Assembly: GCF_000527035.1 (NCBI RefSeq)
Contig: NZ_AZUK01000001.1
Span: forward strand, 434,001 to 498,000
DNA from: Tolumonas lignilytica
GTDB lineage: Bacteria; Pseudomonadota; Gammaproteobacteria; Enterobacterales; Aeromonadaceae
Length of the DNA: 64,000 bases
Reading direction: 5' to 3'
Part shown: positions 9,951 to 20,031 of the stretch, piece after piece
Layout of the letters: every line of letters starts with the position of its first letter
How positions within the stretch are numbered: position 1 is the first letter of the stretch
The notes under the pieces: generated by a model
Database searches by the model: none
Told to the model about the DNA's origin: nothing
What the model saw: only the letters and a program-made list of their open reading frames with translations
Position numbers and translations under genes: made by a program

Positions 9951-11324
9951 TCAGTCTGGAACGTCGATACCCACATCGCGCATACGGGCCAGCTTATAGC
10001 GTAATGTCCGTGGGCTGATACCCAGACGCTCAGCTACTGCTTTTCTGCTACCCTCACATGCAATCAGCGTATCAAGGATAATTTGGTGTTCTTGCTGGCG
10101 TAATTCATTCCCCAGCTTTTCAATGCCAGGAACCCGATCATTGAATGCATCATCCGGTTCATCGTCCCAACCCAGATCATCATCAATCGCATAGACAGCC
10201 TCGGTATCAAACAAGATCTCATCCGCTGTAATTTGCTGATCTTTCGCCAGAATCAACGCCCGCTGCATGACATTTTCCAGTTCACGAACATTACCAGGCC
10301 AGGAATATGACAGAAGCTTATGACTCGCAGCCGTGGTTAATTCAGGCACCGCCAGTTTTTGTTCAAGAGCATGCCGACGAAGTAAATGCTCCGCCAACGG
10401 CAGAATATCCCCGACACGAGAGCACAACGGCAGCCAACGCAATGGAAATACATTCAGTCGATAAAACAAATCTTCACGGAACTGATGCTCAGTAACGGCT
10501 TTGCGCAGATCCCGATTGGTTGTCGCGATCACTCTGACATCCAGGCTGATGGTTTTCCGGCTACCTAATCGCTCTACTTCCCGCTCTTGCAATACACGCA
10601 ATAATTTAGCCTGCAGTGCTGGATCCATTTCCGTGATCTCATCCAGCAACAACGTTCCGCCTTGTGCCTGTTCAAATTTACCCGGACACCCTTGCACCGC
10701 ACCGGTAAAAGCCCCTTTTTCATAACCAAATAGGGTCGCTTCCAGCATATTTTCGGGAATTGCCGCACAGTTAATTGCGACAAAAGGCTGCTCCGCGCGA
10801 GCAGACTGGTCATGAATATAACGGGCCAGCACCTCTTTCCCGGCACCACTAGGCCCACTGATCATGACCGAGGCATCTGAACGCGCCACTTTCACAGCCA
10901 GTTGCAGGAGTTCTGCTGTCTTAGGATCGCCATATATCGGGATCCGTCGCTCTACGATTTGCGCAGGGACATAACGGCTGACCTGATTAAGTAAGACTTC
11001 TGGCGCAAAAGGTTTAACCAGATAATCAACAGCCCCATCCCGCATGGCCCGGACTGCGCCTTCAATATTGCCAAAGGCGGTCATCAATAACATCGGGATC
11101 TGTGGATACAACGACTGCACATTCTGCAACAGACTTAATCCGTCCATGCCCGGCATTTGCACGTCAGAAATGATCATATCGACTTTTTGACGCTGTAACA
11201 CCACCAGCGCAGCTTCGCCACAATTGGCTGTCAGGCAGTGATAATCGGATAACTGCAAGGTGTCGACGATCGCTTCTTGTAATCCCGGATCGTCTTCGAC
11301 TACCAGAAGTGTTCTTCTGCTCAT
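9951..11324 (-). CDS. flrC: Sigma-54-dependent flagellar response regulator FlrC
   Basis: Two-component activator of class III flagellar genes with RpoN. An N-terminal receiver domain has the acidic pair at 11-12 and the phosphorylation site D54 (DMIISDVQMPG). The AAA+ domain has Walker A GPSGAGKE (157-164) and the sigma-54 contact loop GAFTGA (204-209). A Fis-type helix-turn-helix closes the protein (SRKAVAERLGISPRTLRYKLARM). The start at 11324 overlaps the flrB stop by four bases, and AGGGGG precedes it. Its likely targets include the fliE promoter just downstream. Confidence 0.95.
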   Translation of the reverse strand: MSRRTLLVVEDDPGLQEAIVDTLQLSDYHCLTANCGEAALVVLQRQKVDMIISDVQMPGMDGLSLLQNVQSLYPQIPMLLMTAFGNIEGAVRAMRDGAVDYLVKPFAPEVLLNQVSRYVPAQIVERRIPIYGDPKTAELLQLAVKVARSDASVMISGPSGAGKEVLARYIHDQSARAEQPFVAINCAAIPENMLEATLFGYEKGAFTGAVQGCPGKFEQAQGGTLLLDEITEMDPALQAKLLRVLQEREVERLGSRKTISLDVRVIATTNRDLRKAVTEHQFREDLFYRLNVFPLRWLPLCSRVGDILPLAEHLLRRHALEQKLAVPELTTAASHKLLSYSWPGNVRELENVMQRALILAKDQQITADEILFDTEAVYAIDDDLGWDDEPDDAFNDRVPGIEKLGNELRQQEHQIILDTLIACEGSRKAVAERLGISPRTLRYKLARMRDVGIDVPD

Positions 11325-12367
11325 GCCGCCCCCTCGTTAACCTGTCGGAGCTGCACATGTTGATAAGGCAACCGGATGCTAAAACAACTGCCTTCACCCA
11401 GCAGCGAAGAAACTTGTATTGAACCCTGATGGGCATGCACCACCGCTTGAACAACCGCCAGCCCCAAACCGGTTCCACGGCTACGCGTGGTATAAAACGG
11501 TTCAAAAATCCGAGATATCTGATCAGCAGGAATACCTTTCCCATTATCGACAATGCGGAGCATCACCTGTTCTGATTCAGGCTCAACCGTGAGCAATAAT
11601 TGGTTAGCCCCCGCTTGTAAGGCGTTTTCACACAGATTCATCAGCGCGCTAATCAGGGCCTCCTGATTTGCCAGCAAGGTGATGGGTTGTTCCGGAATAT
11701 TAATTGTCAGAGTCGCCGCACCATTACTCATGGCCGCATCGGCCCGTTGCTGCAATTGAGTCAATAATGATTGTAATTCAATCAATTCTACTTTTTGTTG
11801 CTCGCCATTGCGTGCAAAAAGCAGCACGTCACTCACTTGGCGTTCCAGCTCTTTCAACCGCGCCATCAACTTTTGTTGAAATTGATGACGGGATTCTACA
11901 CTCAGCGTCCGATTAGCCAGATTAGCACCGTATAACATGGCTGCCGACAACGGTGTTCGGATCTGATGAGCCAGCGATGCCGCCATTTTACCCAGCGCTG
12001 ATAATCGCTGCATGTGGCTGACCTGTTCTTGTAAACGACGTGTTTCCGTCAGGTCTGTAATTTGCACCATTTGTCCTGGCTGTTGTTGAAGTGGCAATGT
12101 CGACACCTGTACGCGCCGTCCATCGCGCAATGAAACTTCATGCCCATCATCATCTTTAATACAGAATGAACGCTGAATAACGGATAACCAGGCATTACCG
12201 ACCAGCTGTTGTCCCAGCAAGGCATGTGCAGCCGGATTAGCGCGAAATATCTTCCCTGCGCTATCCACTAAAATTAATCCGGAAGGAATATGATCAAAAA
12301 TCTCAGCCAACAACAATGAGTCATCAGAGGATGAAGAAGGTTTGGTGAATTTTGCTATCTGGCTCAT
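11321..12367 (-). CDS. flrB: Flagellar sensor histidine kinase FlrB
   Basis: Cytoplasmic histidine kinase that phosphorylates FlrC. No transmembrane helix is seen. A PAS-like domain lies at about 22-105 (DHIPSGLILVDSAGKIFRANPAA). The H-box is LSALGKMAASLAHQIRTPL with phospho-acceptor H134. The ATPase domain has the N box (NLCENALQAGAN), G1 (DNGKGIPAD) and G2 (RGTGLGLAVV). It is 348 residues, coupled to flrC by overlap. A near-consensus sigma-54 site lies about 45 bases upstream, consistent with control by FlrA. Confidence 0.94.
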   Translation of the reverse strand: MSQIAKFTKPSSSSDDSLLLAEIFDHIPSGLILVDSAGKIFRANPAAHALLGQQLVGNAWLSVIQRSFCIKDDDGHEVSLRDGRRVQVSTLPLQQQPGQMVQITDLTETRRLQEQVSHMQRLSALGKMAASLAHQIRTPLSAAMLYGANLANRTLSVESRHQFQQKLMARLKELERQVSDVLLFARNGEQQKVELIELQSLLTQLQQRADAAMSNGAATLTINIPEQPITLLANQEALISALMNLCENALQAGANQLLLTVEPESEQVMLRIVDNGKGIPADQISRIFEPFYTTRSRGTGLGLAVVQAVVHAHQGSIQVSSLLGEGSCFSIRLPYQHVQLRQVNEGAA

Positions 12368-12409
12368 CTGTCATTTTCCCGTCACTATCTTGACTAATAC
12401 CCAGATAAG

Positions 12410-12424
12410 ACAAAAATTGTGCCA
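12410..12424 (-). promoter_or_regulatory. Sigma-54 promoter for flrBC
   Basis: On the minus strand it reads TGGCAC-N5-TTGT, one mismatch in the -12 element. The predicted start near 12398 leaves a leader of about 30 bases to the flrB ATG. This fits the known hierarchy in which FlrA plus RpoN drives flrBC. Confidence 0.7.
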
Positions 12425-12461
12425 GTTAATATACACAGCGATATTTTATGAAAAAATTTTT

Positions 12462-12490
12462 GATAATAAAAAGGCAGCCGCCGCTGCCTT
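12462..12490 (-). terminator. Rho-independent terminator of the chemoreceptor gene
   Basis: AAGGCAGC-cgcc-GCTGCCTT forms an 8-bp stem with a 4-base loop, followed on the minus strand by a T-rich tract. It begins about 28 bases after the chemoreceptor stop, so flrB needs its own promoter, as found at 12410-12424. Confidence 0.8.
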
Positions 12491-12518
12491 CATATATTTC
12501 TGCACCACGCCCTGCTGA

Positions 12519-14129
12519 CTACAAACGGTATGCCGAGACAACCTGTTTCATTTCGTCTGATATTTTAGTCAGCGTATTAGCCAAATCAGCAGTTTCATTT
12601 GCGACCTGTGTATTTTCGTCCACCATTTGTGCCACATTTTCTACCTGCTGCGCGATGGAGTTGGTTGCCGCCCCTTGTTCACGAATAGCATGAGAAATAT
12701 CGGCAACTAACGACACGCTTTCAGACGCTACACGACAAATCTCTTCCATTGTAATATTCGCCTGGCCGGCACCTTCAACCCCTTGTTCTACTTTGGCGGT
12801 GGCTTCCTGCATGCGTTTGACTGCAGAGGCGGATACATTCTGAATCGAAGTAATAATATCGCCAATCTCTTTGGTCGATGTCGCTGTTCTTGCTGCCAGA
12901 CTGCGTACTTCATCCGCCACAACCGCAAATCCACGCCCCTGTTCACCGGCACGAGCCGCTTCAATAGCTGCATTTAACGCCAGCAGGTTGGTTTGATCTG
13001 CAACAGCACGAATGATATTGATCACCGATTCAATTTCACGGCCTTTCTCTTCCAGTTGCTTAATATCTTCTGCTGCTTTATTTACGGCTTCGGCAATTGC
13101 ATGGATATTATCCACCGTATGCGCGATGACGTTCTGCCCGGCAACTGCTTTACTTCCCACTTCATTGGATTGCTCACTGGTGGTTCTGGCCTGATCCGCT
13201 ACATGGTTAATACTGACGGTCATCTCCTCTACAGAAGCAGCCATATGTGATGTTGACGAATTCTGAGAACCGGAACCTTCCGATACCCGAATTGCGGATT
13301 GCTGTAGCTGTGTGGCGCTGACAGAAACCTGTTCAGCCCCTTTAAGTAACTCACGCAGGTTACTCTGCATATGACTGATCAACTGGTTAAACGCCCGCAA
13401 CATTACACTGATCTCGTCACTACCACTGACCTCAGCTCGCAGAGTAAAATCCAGACTATCTTCAATACGGGAAATGGTTGTCTGCGCGGTGCGCAAACCG
13501 CCGCTGATCTGACGATAAATAAACCAGCCGACCAACGCCAGGAAACCGGTTATCGCAACGGTTGATATCATCAGCACCCATTTGGCATTGCTATAGGTTT
13601 GCTGATTTTGTCTGTCAGTATCCTGGGCTAACTTTTCGTTGTATTTAAGATCATCTGCAATGGCAGTCGAAACCTCATTAGCTATATCCGCCAATCTAGC
13701 CAGTTCTTTGACTGCATTTTCTGTCTGATTTTGCTGAGAATAATTCAGCACAGTTGCTGATTGTTTTTCATATGACTCAGCCGCTGTTTTGGCTTTATAA
13801 AACAATTGTCTGTCATTTTCATCGGAGATTAACGGTTCATACGCCTGAAAAGCTTTTTTCATTTGCCCGAGCTTATCTAAAAACTGCTGTTCAATAACTT
13901 GCTTCTTTTCTGGCGTAGTTTCCACAACATGCGACCGGATAAGTATTCTAGCCTCAAGAAAACGGATATTCGCTTCATTCAGCTTGTTGAAACTGGGCAA
14001 CGTATTATCCATGACCTCGCGCATCCCTGCATTGACCGATGAGACACTGGAAAATCCTGCCCAACTGATTAAACCGCAGCCGAAAAAGCCAATAAAAATC
14101 AGCAAAATAAGTTTATGTACTATTTTCAT
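12519..14129 (-). CDS. Methyl-accepting chemotaxis protein with four-helix-bundle sensor
   Basis: Transmembrane chemoreceptor that would control CheA. TM1 spans about 7-28 and TM2 about 185-207. The periplasmic segment between them (about 155 residues) looks like a 4HB_MCP helical bundle without a PAS or Cache fold. A HAMP domain (about 208-262) follows. The signalling domain includes the invariant hairpin [20 protein letters not shown] and a C-terminal methylation helix. The protein ends VSAYRL, so it has no CheR-binding pentapeptide. Ligand unknown. It sits between flrA and flrB with its own terminator, so it is not co-transcribed with flrBC. Confidence 0.92.
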   Translation of the reverse strand: MKIVHKLILLIFIGFFGCGLISWAGFSSVSSVNAGMREVMDNTLPSFNKLNEANIRFLEARILIRSHVVETTPEKKQVIEQQFLDKLGQMKKAFQAYEPLISDENDRQLFYKAKTAAESYEKQSATVLNYSQQNQTENAVKELARLADIANEVSTAIADDLKYNEKLAQDTDRQNQQTYSNAKWVLMISTVAITGFLALVGWFIYRQISGGLRTAQTTISRIEDSLDFTLRAEVSGSDEISVMLRAFNQLISHMQSNLRELLKGAEQVSVSATQLQQSAIRVSEGSGSQNSSTSHMAASVEEMTVSINHVADQARTTSEQSNEVGSKAVAGQNVIAHTVDNIHAIAEAVNKAAEDIKQLEEKGREIESVINIIRAVADQTNLLALNAAIEAARAGEQGRGFAVVADEVRSLAARTATSTKEIGDIITSIQNVSASAVKRMQEATAKVEQGVEGAGQANITMEEICRVASESVSLVADISHAIREQGAATNSIAQQVENVAQMVDENTQVANETADLANTLTKISDEMKQVVSAYRL

Positions 14130-14236
14130 TATTATTCACCCCAACATTAAAGGTGCTTGTTGCAAACGTATGGTTGTTTTTTTTAGTTATTCAGCTTAAG
14201 AATAGTAGGCTTTTGAAAGAAAACATTTTCGAACAA

Positions 14237-15676
14237 TCAAATATCTTTGACTGTCATACCATATTTCTTCATCTTTTCGACCAACGTTGTCCGGCGCATA
14301 CCCAACAGCTCAGCAGCTCTGGCTACCACGCCATCCTGCATTTCCAACGCCTGACGAATAAGATCCATCTCCAGTTCGGAGATCATCTCTTTCAAATTGA
14401 CTCCTTCCTCAGGCAATACCGATGCAAACGGTTCGGCCGTTAATGCGGCTGACTCTTCTGGTGTGTCGATGAAAACAGACGTCAGAGCTTCCCGCTCGGC
14501 CCATTCCGTTGCCATTTCATCCAGCGGAGCCGATTCACTCCAATCGCCATACCGGTATTTCGCAGGCAAATCGTGAACATCCACAATCCGGTTGGGATAC
14601 AGAATGAGCAGACGCTCCACCAGATTCGATAATTCCCGCACATTGCCCGGCCAGTTATGCTGCATCAACGATTCCATGGCGCGCTGGGTAAACCGGACAA
14701 ACGCATGATGCTGAACCTGATGGCGGTTGACCATTTCCTGCAACAGTAACGGAATATCATCTGTACGCTCACGTAACGGCGGCGTTTCAATAGGAAAAAC
14801 GTTCAAACGGTAATACAGATCTTCACGGAATTTATTTTCGCTGATCATGCTATCAAGATTGCGATGCGTGGCAGCAATGATACGAACGTTGGCTTCAATC
14901 GGTTTTGTTCCGCCCACGCGTTCATAGACCCGCTCTTGCAACACACGCAGTAATTTGACCTGCATCGGCATTGGCATATCGCCAATTTCATCGAGGAACA
15001 AGGTACCGCCTTCAGCTAATTCAAAGCGGCCACGCCGTGATGAGATAGCTCCTGTGAAAGCCCCTTTTTCATGACCAAACAGCTCACTTTCCAGCAATTC
15101 GCCAGGGATCGCGCCACAGTTTACCGGTACAAACGGGCCGCTGGCTCGCGCTGACATTTCATGAATAGCCCGAGCAACCACCTCTTTGCCGGTTCCAGAT
15201 TCACCTAAAATCAGAACATTGGCATCTTTACTGGCCACCTGTTCAATCAGTTTGCGTACACTTTGAATAGCACTGCCTTTACCAATCAGCAGTTTCAACA
15301 GCGCCGGAGTCTGACGACTGGATTGCAAGGTCGGATGGAGTGAACGAAACGACTGACAAAAATGCAAATGCTGAGTCAGCGATTCATAAGAATAGGGTAA
15401 AGATAAACACCCGATGAGGTTACTATTGCTCAGTTCTGATGGTTCACAGCTAATAAAAGGAATGGCTGGATATTGAGCAGAAATCTCGGCCAAAGACATC
15501 TTTTTCAGCTCACCGACCACCACGGCAGAGATACCTTCTGCGGCGGACAAATAAGCCAAGCAATCTTCTTCAGCCCCACTCTGCCACTGAATGCCCATAA
15601 ACGACAACACCGTCTCTAACTGCTGACGACGTTCTTCATTAGCATCAATCAGAAGCAGATTTTCCATTTGCTCCAT
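14237..15676 (-). CDS. flrA: Flagellar master regulator FlrA (FleQ family)
   Basis: Top-level sigma-54 activator of polar flagellar genes. The N-terminal FleQ-type domain ([18 protein letters not shown]) is receiver-like. The AAA+ domain has Walker A GESGTGKE, the GAFTGA loop and [10 protein letters not shown]. The Fis-type HTH is [23 protein letters not shown] choose ATG at 15676 (479 residues, [10 protein letters not shown]) because GAGG lies 8 bases upstream; a GTG at 15694 would add six residues. A 10-bp palindrome overlaps a TATAAT just upstream, a possible autoregulatory or other operator. Confidence 0.93.
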   Translation of the reverse strand: MEQMENLLLIDANEERRQQLETVLSFMGIQWQSGAEEDCLAYLSAAEGISAVVVGELKKMSLAEISAQYPAIPFISCEPSELSNSNLIGCLSLPYSYESLTQHLHFCQSFRSLHPTLQSSRQTPALLKLLIGKGSAIQSVRKLIEQVASKDANVLILGESGTGKEVVARAIHEMSARASGPFVPVNCGAIPGELLESELFGHEKGAFTGAISSRRGRFELAEGGTLFLDEIGDMPMPMQVKLLRVLQERVYERVGGTKPIEANVRIIAATHRNLDSMISENKFREDLYYRLNVFPIETPPLRERTDDIPLLLQEMVNRHQVQHHAFVRFTQRAMESLMQHNWPGNVRELSNLVERLLILYPNRIVDVHDLPAKYRYGDWSESAPLDEMATEWAEREALTSVFIDTPEESAALTAEPFASVLPEEGVNLKEMISELEMDLIRQALEMQDGVVARAAELLGMRRTTLVEKMKKYGMTVKDI

Positions 15677-15693
15677 TACTGCATCCTCAACCA

Positions 15694-15719
15694 CCTGATA
15701 TAACGCGAATTATATCAGG
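15694..15719 (-). promoter_or_regulatory. Palindromic operator over the flrA promoter -10
   Basis: A perfect 10-bp inverted repeat (CCTGATATAA / TTATATCAGG) with a 6-base spacer lies 18-43 bases before the flrA ATG. Its minus-strand half contains TATAAT (15709-15714), which would start transcription about 26 bases from the ATG. No strong -35 is seen. It could be a repressor or activator site, or a leader hairpin; I favour an operator because it covers the -10. Confidence 0.5.
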
Positions 15720-15795
15720 CGATTCCACGAGATGCAGAAATAAAGTCAATTTTCTGACCCTCAGTCAAAAAATCAACCTTAGTGAAGAACAGATC

Positions 15796-16227
15796 TTAGC
15801 GAGTTCGAGGGCAGATTTCGTTTTCAGTGAAGAAAAATTCAATTTCCCGAGCGGCTGATTCTGGAGAATCAGAGCCGTGAACTGCATTTTGTGTTACCGA
15901 TATTGCATGATCTGCACGGATAGTGCCTGCCTGCGCTTTCTCCGGATCAGTGCTTCCCAGCAATTCACGATGACGACGGATCGCATCCTGCCCTTCCAGC
16001 ACTTGTACGACAATCGGGCCTGAAGTCATAAATTTCATCAGATTATCGTAAAACGGTTTTCCTTTATGTTCAGCATAGAATCCGGCCGCTTGTTCCTGGG
16101 ACAAATGCAGCATTTTCGCAGCAATGATATGCAAGCCTGCGCACTCAAAACGGTGATAGATTTCACCAATAATATTTTTTGCCACTGCATCAGGCTTGAT
16201 GATTGAGAAAGTGCGTTCGATTGTCAT
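15796..16227 (-). CDS. ndk: Nucleoside diphosphate kinase
   Basis: Transfers the gamma phosphate of ATP to nucleoside diphosphates through a phosphohistidine. The active-site motif NAVHGSDS places the catalytic His at 117. KPDAVAKN near the N terminus and the conserved EHKGKPFY segment are present. I use ATG at 16227 (143 residues, the normal bacterial size, [10 protein letters not shown]) with AAGGA upstream. The in-frame extension to 16248 adds seven residues unlike the family. Same strand as flrA but separated by about 120 bases. Confidence 0.97.
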   Translation of the reverse strand: MTIERTFSIIKPDAVAKNIIGEIYHRFECAGLHIIAAKMLHLSQEQAAGFYAEHKGKPFYDNLMKFMTSGPIVVQVLEGQDAIRRHRELLGSTDPEKAQAGTIRADHAISVTQNAVHGSDSPESAAREIEFFFTENEICPRTR

Positions 16228-16264
16228 GCTATGTCCTTGTATCATCATACATATTTCTATTCAT

Positions 16265-16279
16265 GTCATACGGTATGAC
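16265..16279. promoter_or_regulatory. Perfect 15-bp palindrome upstream of ndk
   Basis: GTCATAC-G-GTATGAC, 38 bases upstream of the ndk ATG, in the 166-base ndk/pepB spacer. Its size and symmetry are those of an operator for a dimeric HTH regulator; there is no run of T to make it a terminator. The regulator is not identified. Confidence 0.4.
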
Positions 16280-16413
16280 GAAACGAGTTGTGCTGCAATT
16301 GAAAAAATTGTGTTAATGAGAAGTTGATTGGATTTTAGAACATTTGTAGTGATTTGAATGAATATTAGACATCCGTGGCGCCGCAATACTGATAATTACG
16401 ACGCCACAGCAGA

Positions 16414-17709
16414 TCAACGCAGTGAACGTAACCAGCGGGCAATCGTTCTCACGCCATGCCCTTTCCCACCCGGAGCCCATAGATCATTCGCATTTTTCTG
16501 AAACGATGCGGACAAATCCATATGCACCCAGCCTTTGATATCTTCACGTACAAATTTTGACAGAAACGCAGCGGCTGTCGTTGCCCCGGCAGTGCCTTCT
16601 GCCGAAGAGACGTTACCCATATCCGCATACGAAGAAGTTAATTGTGCGGTATGCCAAGGTTCTAATGGTAATGGCCAGGCTTTTTCATTTTCAGCTTTGG
16701 CACACGCCACCACATCAGATAACTGTTCGTCTTGTAAGCTAAACACGGCATGGTAGTCACGCCCCAACGCTACCTTTGCAGCCCCAGTCAGGGTAGCGGC
16801 ATCGAGAATATAGGGTGCCCCCGTTGCACTGGCATCCAACAAGCCATCCGCTAATACCAGACGCCCTTCCGCATCCGTATTCAATATTTCAACACTGACG
16901 CCGTTACGATACGTCAATATATCGCCAAGCTTAAACGCATTACCACTGACCAGATTTTCCGCACAGCAAAGCATCAGTTGAACACGATGATTCAAGCCCT
17001 GCCGGATAGCCAGCGCCAAGGCGCCTGCCAGCATGGCCGCACCGCCCATATCGGATTTCATCGGCAACATCATGTCAGATTCTTTCAGGCTATAGCCACC
17101 GGAGTCAAAGGTAATGCCTTTGCCGACCAGACATGCAGTGACTGGGGCATCGAGATCCCCGGTGGGGTTGAAATCCAGTTTCAGAAAAGCGGGTTCATGA
17201 GCACTACCGCGACCCACATTATAAATGCCGGTATAGCCCAGCTCTTTTAACGCTTCGCCGGAAAGAATGTGATAATTCACCCGATCCGGTGCCTGTTTCG
17301 CTACAAATTTGGCAGCCTCGGTTGCTAATGCCGTGGGATAGAGCACCTCTGGTGTCGCATTGGTAATTTCTCGGATCCAGCGGGTCGTTTCCAGTAGTAC
17401 GTCCAGCTGTTGCTGTTCGTCCGCCGCTATATCACCAAAATCTATCTGTTGACCGCCTTTGGGATTATAAAAACCCTGACAAAATGCATAACGTCGTTCC
17501 AGATCCCATTCATCACCGATCAAAGAGAGTTGCTTAATGCCTTGTCCGTCCAGTCGACGCGCAGCACGCTGAATGAGACGCAACCACTCAGAGGATGCGC
17601 CAGTGAGATGAATGAATGCAGAGCCCTGATTAAAACTGATCAGCGCGTTTTCACCCCAGCAGGCATCAGCAGGTGTCTCTACCAGAATCACAGCCATGGA
17701 TGTTGTCAT
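16414..17709 (-). CDS. pepB: Peptidase B, M17 leucyl aminopeptidase family
   Basis: Cytosolic di-metal aminopeptidase. The M17 signature NTDAEGRLVLADGL is intact, as are the metal-site segments KGITFDSGGYSLK and MLPMKSDMGGAA. I place the start at ATG 17709 (431 residues, MTTSMAVILVE), close to the 427 of E. coli PepB. The in-frame extension to 17793 runs through the palindrome that ends the isc operon and is not family-like. The position after fdx matches enterobacteria, except that iscX is absent. Confidence 0.93.
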   Translation of the reverse strand: MTTSMAVILVETPADACWGENALISFNQGSAFIHLTGASSEWLRLIQRAARRLDGQGIKQLSLIGDEWDLERRYAFCQGFYNPKGGQQIDFGDIAADEQQQLDVLLETTRWIREITNATPEVLYPTALATEAAKFVAKQAPDRVNYHILSGEALKELGYTGIYNVGRGSAHEPAFLKLDFNPTGDLDAPVTACLVGKGITFDSGGYSLKESDMMLPMKSDMGGAAMLAGALALAIRQGLNHRVQLMLCCAENLVSGNAFKLGDILTYRNGVSVEILNTDAEGRLVLADGLLDASATGAPYILDAATLTGAAKVALGRDYHAVFSLQDEQLSDVVACAKAENEKAWPLPLEPWHTAQLTSSYADMGNVSSAEGTAGATTAAAFLSKFVREDIKGWVHMDLSASFQKNANDLWAPGGKGHGVRTIARWLRSLR

Positions 17710-17739
17710 GATTTTTCCCGATATTCTGAAAATACAAAT

Positions 17740-17778
17740 GGAGCAACAGGTTACCACTTCAGGTGGCTCTGTTGCTCC
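17740..17778 (-). terminator. Long stem-loop between fdx and pepB
   Basis: GGAGCAACAG / CTGTTGCTCC arms (10 bp) enclose a second stem (CCAC-ttca-GTGG). A short T-rich stretch follows on the minus strand. It lies just after the fdx stop and 30 bases before pepB, so it probably terminates or attenuates isc transcription while letting some reach pepB. Confidence 0.6.
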
Positions 17779-17795
17779 ATTTTCATCTAACAAAA

Positions 17796-18134
17796 TTAGT
17801 GTTGTTCTGAAGCCAGATTGATCGTGTACTTCGGAATTTCGATCGTCAAATCTTCATCAGCCACTCGTGCCTGACAACTCAGACGCGATTCAGGTTCAAG
17901 CCCCCAGGCTTTATCCAGCATGTCATCTTCCAGCTCATCACTTGGTTCCAGCGAGTCGAACCCTTCACGTACGATGCAATGGCAAGTCGTGCATGCGCAG
18001 GATTTCTCACAAGCATGCTCGATGTTAATCCCATTCGCCAGTGCAACATCAAGGATGCTTTCGCCTTCTGCTGCATCGACAACCATGCCATCTGGACACA
18101 GTTTTTCATGGGGTAAAAATACGATTTTTGGCAT
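17796..18134 (-). CDS. fdx: ISC [2Fe-2S] ferredoxin
   Basis: Adrenodoxin-type ferredoxin that donates electrons in Fe-S cluster assembly. The cluster ligands are C42, C48, C51 and C87 ([13 protein letters not shown] and LSCQ). 112 residues from ATG 18134, which overlaps the hscA stop by one base (TGATG) and has GAGGTG upstream. An upstream TTG is ignored. Last gene of the isc operon here. Confidence 0.97.
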   Translation of the reverse strand: MPKIVFLPHEKLCPDGMVVDAAEGESILDVALANGINIEHACEKSCACTTCHCIVREGFDSLEPSDELEDDMLDKAWGLEPESRLSCQARVADEDLTIEIPKYTINLASEQH

Positions 18135-19984
18135 CAATTCACCTCGTCAATCTTATGTCCCTGCAAAGCCAGACGGATAGAAGCATCCATACGTCTGGCT
18201 GCAAATTCACTGGTTGCCTCATCAAGTGCCTGGATCGCTGCCTTGATGGTGTCGGCGTTCTCTCCCTGCTGCACAGTGAGTAAATTCAATATGGCTGCAT
18301 CAATGACTTGTCTTTCTTCCAGCGACAGTAATGCTTCGCCATCTTTGCTTAATGCCTGGCGTAAGCTTTCCAACACCCGATCCGCTTCGACTTTTTGTTC
18401 TGCCAGCATGCGCGCCTGAATGTCTTTTTCCGCAAACTCTACCGATTCACGCAACATGCGCAGCATGTCTTCTTCTTGTAATCCGTAGGAAGGTTTCACT
18501 TCGATGGCCGACTGTACGCCAGTACTCTTTTCCATCGCACTGACGGATAACAACCCATCGGCATCGACCTGGAAGGTAACCCGAATATGCGCAGCCCCCG
18601 CCGCCATCGGTGGAATACCTTTCAGAACAAACCGAGCCAGAGAACGACAATCACTGACCAGCTCACGTTCACCTTGTAGCACATGGATCATCATGGCCGT
18701 CTGACCATCTTTAAAGGTCGTAAAATCTTGTGCTCGCGCAGCCGGGATCGTCGTATTGCGCGGAATGATTTTCTCGACCAATCCACCCATAGTTTCCAAT
18801 CCCAGCGAAAGCGGGATCACATCCAGCAGCAGCATCTCAGATTCTGGTTTGTTGCCGACCAGAATATCCGCCTGGATCGCAGCGCCGATAGCCACTACCT
18901 TATCCGGATCGATACTCGTCAGCGGCGTACGGCCAAAGAAATCGCCAACCATTTGACGAACCAGCGGCACACGGGTCGAACCACCCACCATGACCACTTG
19001 CAAGACTTCTTCTGTATCGACACCAGCATCTTTAATCGCTCGACGACAAGACATCAGCGTCCGTTTCACCAACGGGGTGATCAGCTCTTCAAATACTGAA
19101 CGTGAAATGTTTCCTGACCAGCCGGCATAGGAGACGCTGACGGCATCCTGTGAACTGAGCTGTTGCTTGATATCACAGGCCAGATCGAGTAACTGGCGTT
19201 GCACCTGTGGCGTAAACGGAGCCACCAGATTGGCTTGTGCCGCGATCCAGTCTGCCAGCAAATGATCAAAATCATCGCCCCCCAGCGCCGAGTCACCACC
19301 GGTGGCCATGACCTCAAAGACACCCTGATGTAACCGCAGGATAGAAATATCAAACGTACCGCCGCCCAGGTCATAAACCGCGATAACCCCTTCCTGACCG
19401 GAGTCTAAACCATAGGCAACGGCGGCGGCAGTTGGTTCGTTCAGCAGACGCAGAACATGCATTCCCGCCAAGCGGGCTGCATCTTTGGTTGCCTGACGTT
19501 GTGCATCATTAAAATAGGCAGGAACGGTGATAACGACGCCATCCACTTCAGAACCCAAGGCATCCGTGGCTCGTTGGGCCAGCGATTTCAGGATCTCAGC
19601 AGACACCTGCACCGGATTCACATCCCCCTGACAGGTGGTGATATGCACCAGGCCTTTATCGGCGCCGGTGAATTGATATGGCAGGTTGGCCTGGGTGACA
19701 TCGGCCAGCGCTTTACCCATAAAACGTTTGACTGATTGAATGGTATTCAGCGGATCTTCTGCAGCCGCCTGTTTAGCCTCAACGCCCACTTGCAGCCCTT
19801 CCGGCAGATAGCGCACGACCGAAGGCAGAATATCTCCTCCCTGCGTATCACGCAGTGTTTCAGCAGCACCACTACGAACAACAGCTACCAGGGAGTTCGT
19901 GGTTCCCAGATCGATACCTACCGCCCACTTCTGTTGATGCGGGGCTGCACTAAGCCCGGGTTCCGCAATATGCAATAACGCCAT
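18134..19984 (-). CDS. hscA: Fe-S assembly chaperone HscA (Hsp70 family)
   Basis: Specialised Hsp70 that binds the LPPVK motif of IscU and, with HscB, promotes cluster transfer. 616 residues, the same as E. coli HscA. Nucleotide-binding motifs are [29 protein letters not shown] and [12 protein letters not shown]. The substrate-binding domain begins near residue 390, and the C-terminal lid is shorter than in DnaK and has no EEVD-like tail. Start at 19984, 47 bases after hscB; overlaps fdx. Confidence 0.97.
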   Translation of the reverse strand: MALLHIAEPGLSAAPHQQKWAVGIDLGTTNSLVAVVRSGAAETLRDTQGGDILPSVVRYLPEGLQVGVEAKQAAAEDPLNTIQSVKRFMGKALADVTQANLPYQFTGADKGLVHITTCQGDVNPVQVSAEILKSLAQRATDALGSEVDGVVITVPAYFNDAQRQATKDAARLAGMHVLRLLNEPTAAAVAYGLDSGQEGVIAVYDLGGGTFDISILRLHQGVFEVMATGGDSALGGDDFDHLLADWIAAQANLVAPFTPQVQRQLLDLACDIKQQLSSQDAVSVSYAGWSGNISRSVFEELITPLVKRTLMSCRRAIKDAGVDTEEVLQVVMVGGSTRVPLVRQMVGDFFGRTPLTSIDPDKVVAIGAAIQADILVGNKPESEMLLLDVIPLSLGLETMGGLVEKIIPRNTTIPAARAQDFTTFKDGQTAMMIHVLQGERELVSDCRSLARFVLKGIPPMAAGAAHIRVTFQVDADGLLSVSAMEKSTGVQSAIEVKPSYGLQEEDMLRMLRESVEFAEKDIQARMLAEQKVEADRVLESLRQALSKDGEALLSLEERQVIDAAILNLLTVQQGENADTIKAAIQALDEATSEFAARRMDASIRLALQGHKIDEVN

Positions 19985-20005
19985 AACGTATCTCTAGACC
20001 TCATC

Positions 20006-20024
20006 GGTATGTATCAAACATACC
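20006..20024. other. Small hairpin in the hscB-hscA gap
   Basis: GGTATGT / ACATACC with a 5-base loop lies between the hscB stop and the hscA start. It has no T run; it may be an mRNA structure tuning hscA translation. Low certainty. Confidence 0.3.
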
Positions 20025-20031
20025 TTGTTCA

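Noticed and set aside
14130-14236. Sigma-28 promoter for the chemoreceptor gene
   Set aside because: The best match (GCTGAATAA with a poor -35) differs too much from TAAA-N15-GCCGATAA to claim.
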